From Desulfobacter hydrogenophilus (GTDB lineage Bacteria > Desulfobacterota > Desulfobacteria > Desulfobacterales > Desulfobacteraceae), in the NCBI RefSeq assembly GCF_004319545.1, contig NZ_CP036313.1:2544501-2608500 (forward strand): DNA of 64,000 nt. The letters are read 5' to 3'. Of the stretch, positions 45,230 to 55,371 are shown piece by piece. A program made the translations under genes and the position numbers. Within the stretch, counting starts at the first letter, position 1. Every line of letters starts with the position of its first letter. Under the pieces are notes generated by a model. The model was not told where the DNA came from, made no database searches, and worked only from the letters and a program-made list of their open reading frames with translations.

Positions 45230-45678
45230 CAGTAAACCTCACTTTTTAAGAAGTTGACGGTCAGGGTTTTTGCGGTAGCATCTGTGTAGGTCATTGTCAG
45301 CGTTACGAATTTAATGTCGCTTTCATCATCCTCGTCTGTGGTGCCGTCCCCGTCATTGTCCACAGTGTCTGTATTGGACCATTGGGTGACGTTCCAGGTG
45401 GCTGCGGATATGGATCCGGGTAGAACGAATCCGGTCAGTTCACTGATCGTATGAGCACCGACGTCAAACACTGCATCAGAATAGCTTTGGTTGGTCAGGG
45501 TTTCATATATGTTTTCTCCGGTAGACCCTGCAATGGTCAGTTTGTTGGCGGATGCATTGCCACGGGTGGAACTGATATGCATGGTATTGATGGCTAAAAT
45601 GCCCACAGCCAGGACCATCATGGCAATCATAGCCTCAATCAGGGTGAATCCGTTCTGGTTTTTTATGATTGTTTTCAT
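45229..45678 (-). CDS. pilV: PilV-like minor pilin
   Basis: 149 residues. '[36 protein letters not shown]' contains the prepilin cleavage site Gly-Phe and Glu5; 'VLAVGILA' is the PilV/GspI signature. An acidic loop 'DTVDNDGDGTTDEDDESD' resembles a calcium-binding dockerin-like loop. It lies 13 bases after pilW in the minor pilin operon. Confidence 0.88.
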   Translation of the reverse strand: MKTIIKNQNGFTLIEAMIAMMVLAVGILAINTMHISSTRGNASANKLTIAGSTGENIYETLTNQSYSDAVFDVGAHTISELTGFVLPGSISAATWNVTQWSNTDTVDNDGDGTTDEDDESDIKFVTLTMTYTDATAKTLTVNFLKSEVY

Positions 45679-45691
45679 GGCACATCCACTC

Positions 45692-46381
45692 CTATAATCC
45701 TAAATTGCGGCAGCGAATTCTAAGTGTTCGGAGCCGGCGCCTGTAATTGTCGTTGTACGGCCCCCACGTCTGCCCGGAGGGGGACGGGGGTTTATATTGG
45801 GTTGTATTGGTAAAACTTGTGTCTTTTTTTGGGGATGCGGCAAGAATAGTGATCTGTACGCTTCTAACGTCAGAAGGAGTGGCCGTCACTGCTTCATTGC
45901 TGTCTATGTAAAGGAATTCTACGGCCTGGATCTGTTCGGCAATGTCCTGATACCCGCCCCCGCCAGCCTTAATGACAATATTCACAGGGTCTGGTACTCC
46001 GTCCCCGTCACTGTCTGCTTCGGGAATACCGTTCCCGTCCGCATCGACGGAGGGTTCCAGGCCAATAACAAAGGTTTCATCCGAATCCAAAACGCCATCC
46101 CCGTCAGTATCTGTTTCAAACTGGATTCTTCCTGCATTTGTGGGGGTGACGGAAAAATTTCCGCTGGCCGTGGGATCATAACCGGCCATGCGAAGGTCAA
46201 TGGCGATTATTGAAAACGCGGCCCGTAGATTTTGTTGCATTTCAGCCACCTGGTCTTGGGTATAGTAAGCTTTTTGCTGGGATAAATAGGTGGCATAGGC
46301 CGCCCCTGTAATCATTGCACCGATGACCAGGGTCATCATTAATTCGATCAGGGTAAATCCCTTCTGGTTGTTTACGGCCAT
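45692..46381 (-). CDS. pilW: PilW-like minor pilin
   Basis: 229 residues from the ATG at 46381 (GGTGGA upstream). '[53 protein letters not shown]' is the PilW/GspJ start with Gly-Phe cleavage site and Glu5. Two calcium-type loops are seen, 'DTDGDGVLDSDE' and 'DADGNGIPEADSDGDGVPD'. It overlaps the fimT/gspH gene by 10 bases. Confidence 0.88.
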   Translation of the reverse strand: MAVNNQKGFTLIELMMTLVIGAMITGAAYATYLSQQKAYYTQDQVAEMQQNLRAAFSIIAIDLRMAGYDPTASGNFSVTPTNAGRIQFETDTDGDGVLDSDETFVIGLEPSVDADGNGIPEADSDGDGVPDPVNIVIKAGGGGYQDIAEQIQAVEFLYIDSNEAVTATPSDVRSVQITILAASPKKDTSFTNTTQYKPPSPSGQTWGPYNDNYRRRLRTLRIRCRNLGL

Positions 46382-46980
46382 TCTGGTCCACCCCATTTTA
46401 GTAGTTTGACTAATCCACTGGACAGTGTACCTACGGCATAGGTCGTGCCGTTGTTCGGGTTGGTAAGGTAGACATATCCGGCATTTCCTATGCCACTTGA
46501 GTTAACAACGAGAACATTATTTGGTGATGGATAGGTAATGAAATCACCAAAGGTCGAGCCTACAGGCGTGGTTGCATTTCCATTGCCAAATTGAACTCTG
46601 TTTTTATACGTCGGTGACAGCAGCGACACGCTTCGTTCAATGACGTTATCGCCTGTTCCGGTCATATCCCCGGCAGAGTCCCAGTCGTCATCAGCACCTT
46701 TATCACTGCAAATGTAGTAACAGCTGTTGGTCGTATCAAAAACAATGGCCGCACTGGCATTCTGCTTAACCGCAATCATGCGGGCCTCCTGCATAGCCGA
46801 ATACAGGTCCCTTGCCGCAGATTTGACGCTTAAGTTGTCAAACCAGAGCATCAGGTTCGGAACAGCCATTGACGCGGAAACTCCAATAATCGCAATGACA
46901 ATCATCATTTCAATCAGTGTAAATCCGCCATTATGCTGTTGTTGTCCGGGAATCATTCTCTTTAAAGATCTTTTAATCAT
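46372..46980 (-). CDS. FimT/GspH-like minor pseudopilin
   Basis: 202 residues. 'NGGFTLIEMMIVIAIIGVSASMAVPNLMLWFDNLSVKSAARDLYSAMQEARMIAVKQNASAAIVF' matches the GspH/FimT family: prepilin Gly-Phe site, Glu5 and the 'AR..A' helix end. The leader is about 18 residues, long for a pilin. It heads the operon fimT-pilW-pilV-pilX-pilY1, all on the minus strand, with a sigma-54-like promoter upstream. Confidence 0.88.
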   Translation of the reverse strand: MIKRSLKRMIPGQQQHNGGFTLIEMMIVIAIIGVSASMAVPNLMLWFDNLSVKSAARDLYSAMQEARMIAVKQNASAAIVFDTTNSCYYICSDKGADDDWDSAGDMTGTGDNVIERSVSLLSPTYKNRVQFGNGNATTPVGSTFGDFITYPSPNNVLVVNSSGIGNAGYVYLTNPNNGTTYAVGTLSSGLVKLLKWGGPEWP

Positions 46981-47101
46981 GTTATCTTATCTTTTATTTG
47001 TTGTTTATATCTATATTATCCCGGCAGGGTGTCAATCATCAGGCTATAATCGGGAAAAATCGTCATTTGGGGCCGGATTTTATAAATACGCTGAATGGTA
47101 A

Positions 47102-47117
47102 AGCAAAAATCATTCCA
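47102..47117 (-). promoter_or_regulatory. Sigma-54-like promoter of the minor pilin operon
   Basis: On the minus strand TGGAATGATTTTTGCT has GG and GC ten bases apart and a full TTGC in the -12 box; the -24 box is TGGAAT instead of TGGCAC. It lies about 122 bases before the fimT/gspH start. It would place major and minor pilins under the same PilR/RpoN control. Confidence 0.6.
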
Positions 47118-47446
47118 ATCAGCCTCGTCGTTAACGGGATCTTGAATAAATCGCCTTATTCTTTACCATACATTAATACGCGTGTCTCGGGTATGGTTCA
47201 ACCTATATATCTGTATCTAAAGTTCGGCTTTTTCTTAAGAAATATTTAATTTTTTCGGATGTTAGCCAGGCAAAATGCATAGAAATTGCTTGACGTCATG
47301 GTTAAATTTCACCAAAACCATTAAATAAAATTAATACTACAGGTGTCATTGGTTTTCAATCATTGTTTTAACCGTGTCGAAAATCTGGTCTCAGGATCAA
47401 GACATTGACAGAACCTTCCGAATCAAGTATTTGATATTTTAGTTGA

Positions 47447-47543
47447 TCACGGGGGTGCTTTCGTAAAAGCTGAGAGAAGTTGGCTCAAGACTTCAACCCT
47501 TGGAACCTGATCCGGTTCGTACCGGCGTAGGGAAAGTGATTGA
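47447..47543 (+). promoter_or_regulatory. TPP riboswitch
   Basis: The conserved blocks are present in order: GGGGGTGCTT, GCTGAGAGAAG, CAACCCTTGGAACCTGATC (47494-47512), the CCGG-TTCGTA-CCGG hairpin and GTAGGGAAAGTG. This is a complete THI-box aptamer in front of thiC. The remaining about 90 bases to the ATG contain only a weak hairpin (AAGCT/AGCTT near 47545), so whether it acts on transcription or translation is open. The rest of the gap 46981-47632 holds the minor pilin promoter. Confidence 0.95.
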
Positions 47544-47632
47544 AGCTTTGGCATAGAGCTTGTTTGTCATTTTCCCGCCTTTTCCGTTTCAGTTTCCCTG
47601 CCCAAAAATAAATATAAACAGGAGATGTACAC

Positions 47633-48919
47633 ATGTCACAGTCATATACGACTCAGATGGATGCAGCCAGAAAAGGTATTCTCACCCCGCAGATGGAACA
47701 GGTGCTCGCCAATGAACCCATCTCAAAACAGGAGCTGATGGAGGGCCTTGCCGAGGGCAGGATTGCTATCCCTGCCAATAAAAATCATTTAAACCTGAAA
47801 GCAGCAGGCGTGGGAAAAGGGCTTAAAACTAAAATTAACGTTAATTTAGGCGTATCCAAAGATGTCTGCTGTTTTGATTCAGAATTAAATAAAGCGAAGT
47901 TGGCGATAGAGTACCAGGCAGATGCCGTCATGGACCTGAGTGTATCCGGCGAGACTGAAAAATTTCGAAAGCGTCTGGTGGAACAAATTCCCGTGATGAT
48001 CGGTACGGTGCCTATTTATGACACCTTAACCCGTACTGGAAAGCCCACAGAAGAGATAACCCTGGAAGATTGGTTTGAAACCGTTGAGATTCATGCCGCC
48101 AACGGGATTGATTTCATTACTATCCATGCCGGGCTCAATCAAAAATGCGCCCGAAGCATTAAGGCGAATCCCAGGCTTTGCGGAATTGTCAGCCGGGGTG
48201 GGGCTATTCTGTTTGAATGGATGGAAAAAACCGGCAATGAAAATCCCTTTTATGAACACTTTGACCGGCTCCTGGACATTTGTCAGGCCCATGATGTCTG
48301 CATCAGCCTGGGGGATGGACTCAGGCCGGGTGCGATAAAAGATTCAACAGATGCCCCCCAGATCGAGGAGCTGATCACCTTGGGAGAACTGACCAAGCAG
48401 GCCTGGGAAAAAAACGTACAGGTTATGATTGAGGGACCTGGTCACGTGCCGCTGCATGAGATAGAAATGAACATGAAACTTCAGAAAAAGCTTTGCCACA
48501 ACGCCCCGTTTTATGTGCTTGGCCCCTTGGTTACCGACATTGCCCCCGGCTACGACCATATCACGTCAGCCATTGGCGGTGCCCTGGCCGCCATGCATGG
48601 TGCCGACTTTTTATGTTATGTCACCCCTGCTGAACATCTGCGACTGCCAACCGCAGACGATGTTAAACAAGGTATTATTGCATCCCGGATCGCCGCCCAT
48701 GCCGGAGATTTGGCCAAAGGGCTTAAAGATGCTGAGATTATAGACCATAAAATGAGCAAAGCCCGGGGGGCCCTGGACTGGGAGGGGCAGTTCGATTGCG
48801 CCCTGGACCCGGAAAAGGCCAGGGAATACCGCAAGTCGTCCCAGCCTGGGGAAAAAGAAGTCTGTACCATGTGCGGTGATTTTTGCGCTGTTAAACGTGT
48901 GGGGGCTCTGCTTGGATAG
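47633..48919 (+). CDS. thiC: Phosphomethylpyrimidine synthase ThiC
   Basis: Radical SAM enzyme turning aminoimidazole ribotide into the thiamine pyrimidine. '[10 protein letters not shown]', '[11 protein letters not shown]', '[10 protein letters not shown]', '[15 protein letters not shown]', '[23 protein letters not shown]' and 'HAGDLAKG' are the family core. The C-terminal cluster motif is 'CTMCGDFC', one residue shorter between the last two cysteines than the textbook CX2CX4C. At 428 residues it is the short form lacking the N-terminal domain of the E. coli protein. The paralogue BzaF/HbiA is an alternative, but the TPP riboswitch favours ThiC. GGAGATG precedes the ATG. Confidence 0.93.
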   Translation: MSQSYTTQMDAARKGILTPQMEQVLANEPISKQELMEGLAEGRIAIPANKNHLNLKAAGVGKGLKTKINVNLGVSKDVCCFDSELNKAKLAIEYQADAVMDLSVSGETEKFRKRLVEQIPVMIGTVPIYDTLTRTGKPTEEITLEDWFETVEIHAANGIDFITIHAGLNQKCARSIKANPRLCGIVSRGGAILFEWMEKTGNENPFYEHFDRLLDICQAHDVCISLGDGLRPGAIKDSTDAPQIEELITLGELTKQAWEKNVQVMIEGPGHVPLHEIEMNMKLQKKLCHNAPFYVLGPLVTDIAPGYDHITSAIGGALAAMHGADFLCYVTPAEHLRLPTADDVKQGIIASRIAAHAGDLAKGLKDAEIIDHKMSKARGALDWEGQFDCALDPEKAREYRKSSQPGEKEVCTMCGDFCAVKRVGALLG

Positions 48920-49139
48920 CGGCTTCATCCTGACAAGTTGCATCAATCGTTTTATATTCATGCGTCAGTACTGAAGTTAGGATTATTGAAACAATAAAAT
49001 CCACTATATGGTTTGTCTTTCCAACCGTATTTGTGGATTTTAAAATTTTTATGGCCCTTAATGACATTGAATTGACATTTAAGGGGATTAGTTTTAGAAG
49101 AAATAACATTTGAGGTAACGGATAATTGGGAGAAAATTA

Positions 49140-49655
49140 ATGCACATTCGTCATTGTCTACCATCAACCTTTTTAATTTGTTTGATCTTTACCGCCTTTA
49201 TTTTTGTTTCAGGGTGCGGGGTTTTTCAGGGGGCGTCTGCCCCGGAACAGGGTCAATCCACCCAGTCGGAAGTTGAGACTAAACCCCTTGCAATTTACCA
49301 TGATTTTGAGGATGTGCTGGTGCCCGAGGAATTGACAATTATAAAAAACCGCACGGTCGTGGTCTCAACACCCGGATTTAGATCCGGAATCCTTACCCTT
49401 AGGGGGCGGGTGGAGTCCAATTCTCTATATAACTTTTTTTCCATAAATATGGAAAAGGACAACTGGGAGGTCATTTCCAGGATTAAAGCTCCGGAAACCA
49501 CCATCATGGTATATCAAAAGGCCACCCGATGCGCTGTGATTACAATCCGTGAAGAACAGATCTATACTTATGTTGAAATCGGAATAGCCCCGACTTTGCG
49601 CGACGTCTCCGAAACTCCGATAAACAGTGGGACCTTAAATGACGGGACCTATTGA
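49140..49655 (+). CDS. Lipoprotein of unknown function
   Basis: 171 residues with a lipobox 'FVSGC' at the end of a hydrophobic signal (about residues 10-26). The mature part has 'AIYHDFEDVLVPEELTI', 'TPGFRSGILTLRGRVESNSLYNFFSINMEKDNWEVI' and 'TIMVYQKATRCAVITIRE', a compact alpha/beta domain. I recall similar lipoproteins next to coaBC in related genomes. It shares one base with coaBC (TGATG), so the two are coupled. Confidence 0.75.
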   Translation: MHIRHCLPSTFLICLIFTAFIFVSGCGVFQGASAPEQGQSTQSEVETKPLAIYHDFEDVLVPEELTIIKNRTVVVSTPGFRSGILTLRGRVESNSLYNFFSINMEKDNWEVISRIKAPETTIMVYQKATRCAVITIREEQIYTYVEIGIAPTLRDVSETPINSGTLNDGTY

Positions 49656-50860
49656 TGACATTGAATGGCAAACACATTTTTTTAGGTGTGACCGGCGGAA
49701 TAGCTGCGTATAAATGCGTTGAATTGCTTCGGCTTTTCAAAAAGGCCGGGGCCGATGTGGTTGTAGGCATGACCCGGGCAGCCACCCGGTTTGTGGGGCC
49801 TGCCACCTTTGAGGTGCTCTCGGAAAACCCGGTGCTGGTGGATTTGTGGGAAGGACCCGGCTCCGGGGTTTCCCACATTGAAGTGGCGTCAACGTCGGAT
49901 CTTGCCGTTATCGCACCTGCCACGGCCAACTGCATCGGCAAGTTGGCCCACGGTATTGCCGACGATGCGTTGACCACGACGATGCTGGCCATGACCTGCC
50001 CTGTCTTGATCTGCCCGTCCATGAATACGGACATGTACCAGAATATGCGGGTGCAGAAAAATCTGGATCTGCTGGAAGAAACAGGCATTCACATTCTGGA
50101 CCCGGATTCAGGGGCACTTGCCTGTAAAACCACAGGTGCCGGGCGCCTGCCTGAACCCTGGTTTATTTTTGACCGGGCCTGTACCTTTTTCTATAAGAAT
50201 GATCTTAAAGGAAAAACCGTTTTGGTTTCTGCAGGGCCCACGGTGGAGCCCCTTGACCCGGTGCGGTTTATAAGCAACCACTCCTCGGGTAAAATGGGGT
50301 ATGCCATTGCCGGGGCTGCGGAAAAAAGAGGTGCCAAGGTTATCCTTGTGTCCGGGCCAGTCAGCCTTGATCCGCCTGTCGGTGTGGCGTGTGTACCTGT
50401 AGGGTCCTGCGATCAGATGTATGATGCTATGTTTGATCACCTGGATCAGGCCGATATCATTATTAAAGTCGCGGCTGTGGGGGATTTTAAACCTGTTTCG
50501 GTCAATGCCCATAAAATTAAAAAAACTGGTGACCAGGATCAGGATCATATGACTCTTGAGTTGATCCAGAACAAGGATATTTTAAAAGCCATTGGGCTCA
50601 AAAAACGAAAAGATCAGTACCTGGTCGGCTTTGCTGCGGAAACCCGTGATCTTGAAACCTATGCGGTGGGCAAAATGGAAAAAAAACACCTGGACATGAT
50701 TGCGGCCAACATTGTGGGCAAAAGCGGTTCCGGTTTCAAAGCGGATACCAACAAAGTCAAGCTGTTTACCCGGGACGGCCACGTAACGGATCTGCCTTTG
50801 ATGACTAAGGAGAAGGTGGCCCACGCCATTCTGGATGCTGTTGTCCAGGCGATTTCTTGA
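49655..50860 (+). CDS. coaBC: Bifunctional phosphopantothenoylcysteine decarboxylase/phosphopantothenate-cysteine ligase
   Basis: Two consecutive steps of coenzyme A synthesis. CoaC part (about 1-185): 'GVTGGIAAYKCVELLRLF', the catalytic His in 'GVSHIEVA' and the substrate-binding 'PSMNTDMYQN'. CoaB part (about 190-401): 'VSAGPTVEPLDPVRFISNHSSGKMGYAIA', 'VKVAAVGDFKP', 'LVGFAAET' and 'DMIAANIV'. Length 401 is typical of the fused protein. The ATG is chosen over an adjacent TTG. Confidence 0.96.
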   Translation: MTLNGKHIFLGVTGGIAAYKCVELLRLFKKAGADVVVGMTRAATRFVGPATFEVLSENPVLVDLWEGPGSGVSHIEVASTSDLAVIAPATANCIGKLAHGIADDALTTTMLAMTCPVLICPSMNTDMYQNMRVQKNLDLLEETGIHILDPDSGALACKTTGAGRLPEPWFIFDRACTFFYKNDLKGKTVLVSAGPTVEPLDPVRFISNHSSGKMGYAIAGAAEKRGAKVILVSGPVSLDPPVGVACVPVGSCDQMYDAMFDHLDQADIIIKVAAVGDFKPVSVNAHKIKKTGDQDQDHMTLELIQNKDILKAIGLKKRKDQYLVGFAAETRDLETYAVGKMEKKHLDMIAANIVGKSGSGFKADTNKVKLFTRDGHVTDLPLMTKEKVAHAILDAVVQAIS

Positions 50861-50864
50861 ACCC

Positions 50865-51461
50865 ATGGATATTTCTAACGGAAAAGCTGCCCAACATTCA
50901 GACTGCGGTCATGGGGTTGTCCAGGCCCTCAATGCGTTAAGCCGGTTTCTGAAATTTCAAAAAAGTTTGGGTAACCAGTCCATGACTTTGGGCCGGGATG
51001 CTTTTCATCTCCTTGATCTATGGGGTACTCCGTCATGGCCGCCACCGCCCTTTGTTGCCCAGGGTCCTGAGGATGCGAAAATCGTTCTGGTGGACAGTGA
51101 GGGGTCCTTTTTTAACGGACAACCCGGCAACCTTTTGGTAAAGATGCTTTCAGCCATGCATCTTGCTCCTTCAGATGTGTATATCTGCAATGCTGCTGAC
51201 AATACGCTGCTTACCCGGCATATATTAGTGCATAAACCTATTGTCGTGGTGGCATTAGGCGAGAAAGCCTGCCGGATGACCAAAGGCACGGGTGAACCTC
51301 TGGCAAAAATCCGGGGGGATTTTTTTCAATGCCACGGGGTGCCGGTTATGGCCACCCATCACCCTGGGGCACTTTTGAAAAACTCTGCCCTGAAACGTCA
51401 GGCCTGGGATGATCTCAAACAGGTCATGGCCTTTGCAGGACTGGACCACCATGATTCTTGA
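50865..51461 (+). CDS. Divergent uracil-DNA-glycosylase superfamily protein
   Basis: 198 residues. 'PSDVYICNAAD', 'PIVVVALGEKACRMTKG', 'FFQCHGVPVMATHHPGALLKNSALKRQAWDDLKQVM' align well with family 4/5 UDG ends, and 'GQPGNLLVKML' with the 'GEAGKLL' helix. However, the CxxC pair and spaced cysteines that bind the [4Fe-4S] cluster in family 4 are not at their places, and the 'NVVKCRPP' stretch reads 'NAADNTLL'. It may have lost activity or gained another role. It overlaps xerC by 11 bases. Confidence 0.75.
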   Translation: MDISNGKAAQHSDCGHGVVQALNALSRFLKFQKSLGNQSMTLGRDAFHLLDLWGTPSWPPPPFVAQGPEDAKIVLVDSEGSFFNGQPGNLLVKMLSAMHLAPSDVYICNAADNTLLTRHILVHKPIVVVALGEKACRMTKGTGEPLAKIRGDFFQCHGVPVMATHHPGALLKNSALKRQAWDDLKQVMAFAGLDHHDS

Positions 51462-52347
51462 CGACTATCTGAGTACCCTGGAAGCTGAAAAAGGGTATTC
51501 TGTTCATACGCTTCGGGCTTATTTTACGGATATAAAAAGCTTTATCCTTTTTTATCTGGACACCTGCAACTGCAAGGATGAAAATTGGCAACAGGCCTTT
51601 GAACAAAAAGTTCAACAGGTGGACAAGATGATTGTGCGCAGATATCTTGCCGTCCAGACCGCCTTGAAAAAAAGTAAAAAAACCCTTTCACGGCGGCTAT
51701 CCGCCTTAAAATCTTTTTTTGATTACCTGGTCCGGTCCGGTCTGATCGTGTTGAATCCTGCGGATGCCATCCCCTTTCCAAAACTTGAGAAAATCCTTCC
51801 CAAGGCCATGGGTATTGATGATATCTTCAGGCTGTTGGATACCATGAAAACTGATACCTGGATGGAGCGGCGCAATCTTGCCATGTTTGAGACTTTTTAT
51901 TCCACAGGTATGCGAATCGGCGAGCTTCACATGCTAAATATTCAGGATATCGATTTTAATGCCGGTCTGGTTCGGGTTTTAGGCAAGGGAAACAAGACGC
52001 GCATCATGCCCGTGGGCAGGCGTGCCCTTGATGCCGTCCAAACCTACCGGGCTGATCTCAAAGAAAATTTTTCTGCCGTATTTTTAAATAAAGATTTTGG
52101 AAGGCTTGGCAGGCGCTCCATTCGGCGCATTCTTGATAAGGTGGTCATGGAATGCGGTTTAGGCGTAAAAATATCACCCCACACCCTGCGGCATACCTTT
52201 GCCACTCATATGCTGGATTCCGGCGCAGATCTTCGGGGTATTCAGGAGATTCTAGGCCATGCCAGCCTGTCCACCACCCAGATCTATACCCATGTGAGCA
52301 TGGATCGCCTGATGGCCGTTTACGACAAAGCCCATCCCCGAAGATAA
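51451..52347 (+). CDS. xerC: Tyrosine recombinase XerC
   Basis: 298 residues. SAM-like N-terminal domain 'YLSTLEAEKGYSVHTLRAYFTDI', then the catalytic set: Arg in 'YSTGMRIGELHML' near 155, Lys in 'VLGKGNKTRIMPV', 'HTLRHTFATHMLDSGADLRGIQEILGHASLSTTQIYTHV' with His, Arg, His and the nucleophile Tyr. It resolves chromosome dimers. The order xerC-hslV-hslU is classical, favouring XerC over a phage integrase. The ATG lies within the end of the UDG-like gene. Confidence 0.93.
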   Translation: MILDDYLSTLEAEKGYSVHTLRAYFTDIKSFILFYLDTCNCKDENWQQAFEQKVQQVDKMIVRRYLAVQTALKKSKKTLSRRLSALKSFFDYLVRSGLIVLNPADAIPFPKLEKILPKAMGIDDIFRLLDTMKTDTWMERRNLAMFETFYSTGMRIGELHMLNIQDIDFNAGLVRVLGKGNKTRIMPVGRRALDAVQTYRADLKENFSAVFLNKDFGRLGRRSIRRILDKVVMECGLGVKISPHTLRHTFATHMLDSGADLRGIQEILGHASLSTTQIYTHVSMDRLMAVYDKAHPRR

Positions 52348-52427
52348 ATGTCTTATCAAATTAAACAAAAAAACCAGACTGTTGGCTGATTTTAGCGGCG
52401 AACAGAATCAGGAGAAATGGATATTAT

Positions 52428-52973
52428 ATGGATAATCAACAATTTCACGGTACCACAATTCTTGCCATTAGAACCGGAGACATGGTAGTGGTTGCAGGTG
52501 ATGGACAGGTGACGCTAGGCCATGTTGTAACAAAACATAAAGCCCGGAAGGTCAGGCGGATCTATAACAATCGGATTCTTACAGGATTTGCAGGCGCCAC
52601 CGCCGATGCCCTGACCCTGGCTGAAAAGCTTGAGGAAAAACTGGATCAGTACAGTGGCAGCTTAACCCGGGCCTGTGTGGAACTTGCCCGGGAGTGGCGT
52701 ACGGATAAATATCTTCGCCGTCTTGAGGCCATGATGATTGCAGCGGATAAAGAAAACCTGTATCTTCTATCAGGTAACGGGGATGTGATTGAACCGGATG
52801 AAGGCGTCATCAGCATCGGGTCCGGCAGCACCGCAGCCCAGGCTGCCGCCACGGCCCTGATTGAAAATACGGATCTTTTACCTGTGCAGATTGTGGAAAA
52901 AGCCATGAAAATTGCCGCAGATATCTGTATATACACCAATCACCATGTAACCATTGAAACGATAGAAAATTAA
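52428..52973 (+). CDS. hslV: ATP-dependent protease subunit HslV
   Basis: 181 residues. After a short propeptide the catalytic Thr begins '[23 protein letters not shown]'. '[35 protein letters not shown]', '[33 protein letters not shown]' are typical. It forms a two-ring peptidase with HslU, encoded 38 bases downstream. Confidence 0.97.
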   Translation: MDNQQFHGTTILAIRTGDMVVVAGDGQVTLGHVVTKHKARKVRRIYNNRILTGFAGATADALTLAEKLEEKLDQYSGSLTRACVELAREWRTDKYLRRLEAMMIAADKENLYLLSGNGDVIEPDEGVISIGSGSTAAQAAATALIENTDLLPVQIVEKAMKIAADICIYTNHHVTIETIEN

Positions 52974-53011
52974 TAACTAATATCCAAACACTAACCATTG
53001 GAAATAAGTGA

Positions 53012-54376
53012 ATGAAGGATTTAAAACCTCACCAAATTGTAACGGAACTGGATAAGTATATTATCGGCCAGAATGACGCTAAAAAATCGGTGGCAGTGGC
53101 TTTGAGAAACCGCTGGCGACGACGGCAGCTGGAACCGGTTCTCCAGGAAGAGATTGCACCTAAAAATATCATCCTCATCGGTCCCACAGGGGTTGGCAAA
53201 ACCGAGATTGCCCGCCGTCTTGCCAATTTGACGGATTCTCCTTTTTACAAGGTGGAGGCATCCAAATTCACCGAGGTGGGATATGTGGGCCGGGACGTGG
53301 AATCCATGATCCGGGACCTGGTGGAACTCACCGTGAACATGCTCAAAGGCCGCCAGCAGGAGGCGGTTCAGGAAAAGGCGCTGAAAATCGCCCGGGAGCG
53401 GGTGCTTGATATCCTTTTGCCTTCCCCAAAAAACAGTCCGGTATTCGGGCTTGACACAAAGGATGATGCGTCCCAAACGCCTGATGAGAAGCCTTCGGAA
53501 CATACCCGGGAAAAGCTTGGTAAAATGCTTGATGACGGCAAGCTTGACGACCGTAAAATAGATATTGATGTCCAGGAAAAAAACTTGCCCATGGTGGAGA
53601 TTTTTTCGAATGCCGGCATGGAGGAAATGGGTATCAATATGAAGGATATGCTTGGTAATTTCATGCCTAAAAACACCAAGAACCGCAATGTAAAGGTCAA
53701 AGAGGCCCTTGCCCTGATTGCCCAGGAGGAGGCGGCCCATCTGGTGGATATGGAAGCGGTGAAAAACGATGCCATTAACCTGGTAGAGCAGTCCGGCATC
53801 ATTTTCATCGACGAGATTGACAAGATTGCGGGCAAGGGCAAGAGCCATGGACCGGAAGTGTCCAAGGAAGGGGTGCAAAGGGATCTTTTGCCCATTGTGG
53901 AAGGCAGTTCCGTGCCCACCAAACACGGTACCGTGAAAACAGATCATATTCTGTTTATTGCATCGGGTGCCTTTCATGTGTCCAAACCTTCGGACCTCAT
54001 CCCGGAATTGCAGGGTCGGTTTCCCATTCGGGTGGAGCTTTCCTCGTTGGGTGCATCGGAATTTGCCCGTATTCTCACCGAGCCTAAAAATGCCCTGGTA
54101 CTGCAATATATTGCGTTGCTGCGCACCGAAGGGGTGCAGTTAAGTTTTACCCAGGGCGCTGTGGACAAACTTGCCCAGATTGCCGTTGAGGTGAATGCAT
54201 CCATGGAAAATATCGGTGCAAGGCGGCTGCATACGCTCATGGAGCGCCTGCTTGAAGAAATTTTATTTGATGCCCCGGATATCGAGGATCCCAGCATCTC
54301 CATTGATTCTGATTTCGTTGAAAAACGGTTGTCAGATATTGCCAGGGACCAGGACTTAAGCAGGTATATCCTATGA
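53012..54376 (+). CDS. hslU: HslU ATPase of the HslUV protease
   Basis: 454 residues. '[34 protein letters not shown]' start, Walker A '[15 protein letters not shown]' near 57, pore loop '[10 protein letters not shown]', the inserted I domain (about 110-240), Walker B '[13 protein letters not shown]', '[12 protein letters not shown]' and sensor 2 '[15 protein letters not shown]'; the C-terminus 'LSRYIL' is the tail that docks into HslV. It overlaps argB by 4 bases. Confidence 0.98.
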   Translation: MKDLKPHQIVTELDKYIIGQNDAKKSVAVALRNRWRRRQLEPVLQEEIAPKNIILIGPTGVGKTEIARRLANLTDSPFYKVEASKFTEVGYVGRDVESMIRDLVELTVNMLKGRQQEAVQEKALKIARERVLDILLPSPKNSPVFGLDTKDDASQTPDEKPSEHTREKLGKMLDDGKLDDRKIDIDVQEKNLPMVEIFSNAGMEEMGINMKDMLGNFMPKNTKNRNVKVKEALALIAQEEAAHLVDMEAVKNDAINLVEQSGIIFIDEIDKIAGKGKSHGPEVSKEGVQRDLLPIVEGSSVPTKHGTVKTDHILFIASGAFHVSKPSDLIPELQGRFPIRVELSSLGASEFARILTEPKNALVLQYIALLRTEGVQLSFTQGAVDKLAQIAVEVNASMENIGARRLHTLMERLLEEILFDAPDIEDPSISIDSDFVEKRLSDIARDQDLSRYIL

Positions 54377-55257
54377 AAAATACTGTTGCAGACATATTGA
54401 TAGAGGCCTTGCCGTATATCCGGAAATTTTCCGGAAAAACCGTGGTGATCAAATATGGTGGACACGCCATGGTGGATGAAGATCTGAAAACCAATTTTTC
54501 CAAGGACATCAGCCTGCTTAAAACCATCGGGATTAACCCGGTGGTGGTTCATGGCGGCGGTCCCCAGATCAATGAGGTGCTCAAAATCATGGGAATCACC
54601 TCCACCTTCATCAAGGGCATGCGGTACACGGATGATGCCACCATGGATGTGGTGGAAATGGTGTTAGGCGGCAAGGTGAACAAGGATGTGGTGTCCCGGA
54701 TCAATTTGGAAGGCGGACGGGCCGTGGGTCTTTCGGGCAAAGATGCCGGATTGATCCTGGCCGAAAAAATGACTATTTACCACCAGGAAGATGAAAGTAA
54801 GCCGCCTGAGATCATTGATCCGGGTATGGTGGGGGATGTGTCCCGTATCAATCCTGAAATCATTCATACGCTCAGCGCCCAGGGTTTTATCCCCATTATT
54901 GCGCCGGTGGGGGTGGGCAGCAAAGGTGAAACCTATAATATTAATGCGGATGTGGTGGCGGCAAGGATTGCCAGTGCCCTGAATGCCGAGCGCCTGATCC
55001 TTGTCACGGATGTGGACGGGGTGCTGGACAGTGACAAGGCACTTTTCTCATCCCTGAATGAACCCCAGGCCCGGGAAATGATCCGGGATAACCGGATTTC
55101 CGGGGGTATGATTCCAAAGGTGGAATGCGGACTTTCCGCCTTGAACGCCGGCGTTAAAAAAGTCCATATCATTAACGGAAAAATCGCCCATGCTGTTCTG
55201 CTTGAACTGTTTACGGACTCTGGTATCGGCACACAGTTATTTGCGGGTGACATTTAA
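54373..55257 (+). CDS. argB: Acetylglutamate kinase
   Basis: 294 residues. 'VIKYGGHAM', '[15 protein letters not shown]', 'FIKGMRYTD', '[10 protein letters not shown]', '[26 protein letters not shown]', 'LVTDVDGV' and '[14 protein letters not shown]' are the amino-acid-kinase motifs. An N-terminal helix '[18 protein letters not shown]' is the type found in arginine-inhibited hexameric enzymes, so feedback by arginine is likely. It starts the arginine block argB-argD-argF-argH. Confidence 0.97.
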   Translation: MKNTVADILIEALPYIRKFSGKTVVIKYGGHAMVDEDLKTNFSKDISLLKTIGINPVVVHGGGPQINEVLKIMGITSTFIKGMRYTDDATMDVVEMVLGGKVNKDVVSRINLEGGRAVGLSGKDAGLILAEKMTIYHQEDESKPPEIIDPGMVGDVSRINPEIIHTLSAQGFIPIIAPVGVGSKGETYNINADVVAARIASALNAERLILVTDVDGVLDSDKALFSSLNEPQAREMIRDNRISGGMIPKVECGLSALNAGVKKVHIINGKIAHAVLLELFTDSGIGTQLFAGDI

Positions 55258-55371
55258 ATATAACAGCCCCGGGCTGACCTTGGTCTATCGACACCCAGGC
55301 TCAGTCCACAACGAAAGTTGAAAAGATCTGTGTCGCTTACACAGACTTTTTATATGAAAAGGAATTATAAA

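Noticed and set aside
53021..54106. Long open frame (361 codons) on the minus strand opposite hslU
   Set aside because: hslU is unambiguous over the same bases; the antisense frame is His/Phe/Arg-rich with no family resemblance and no ribosome site.
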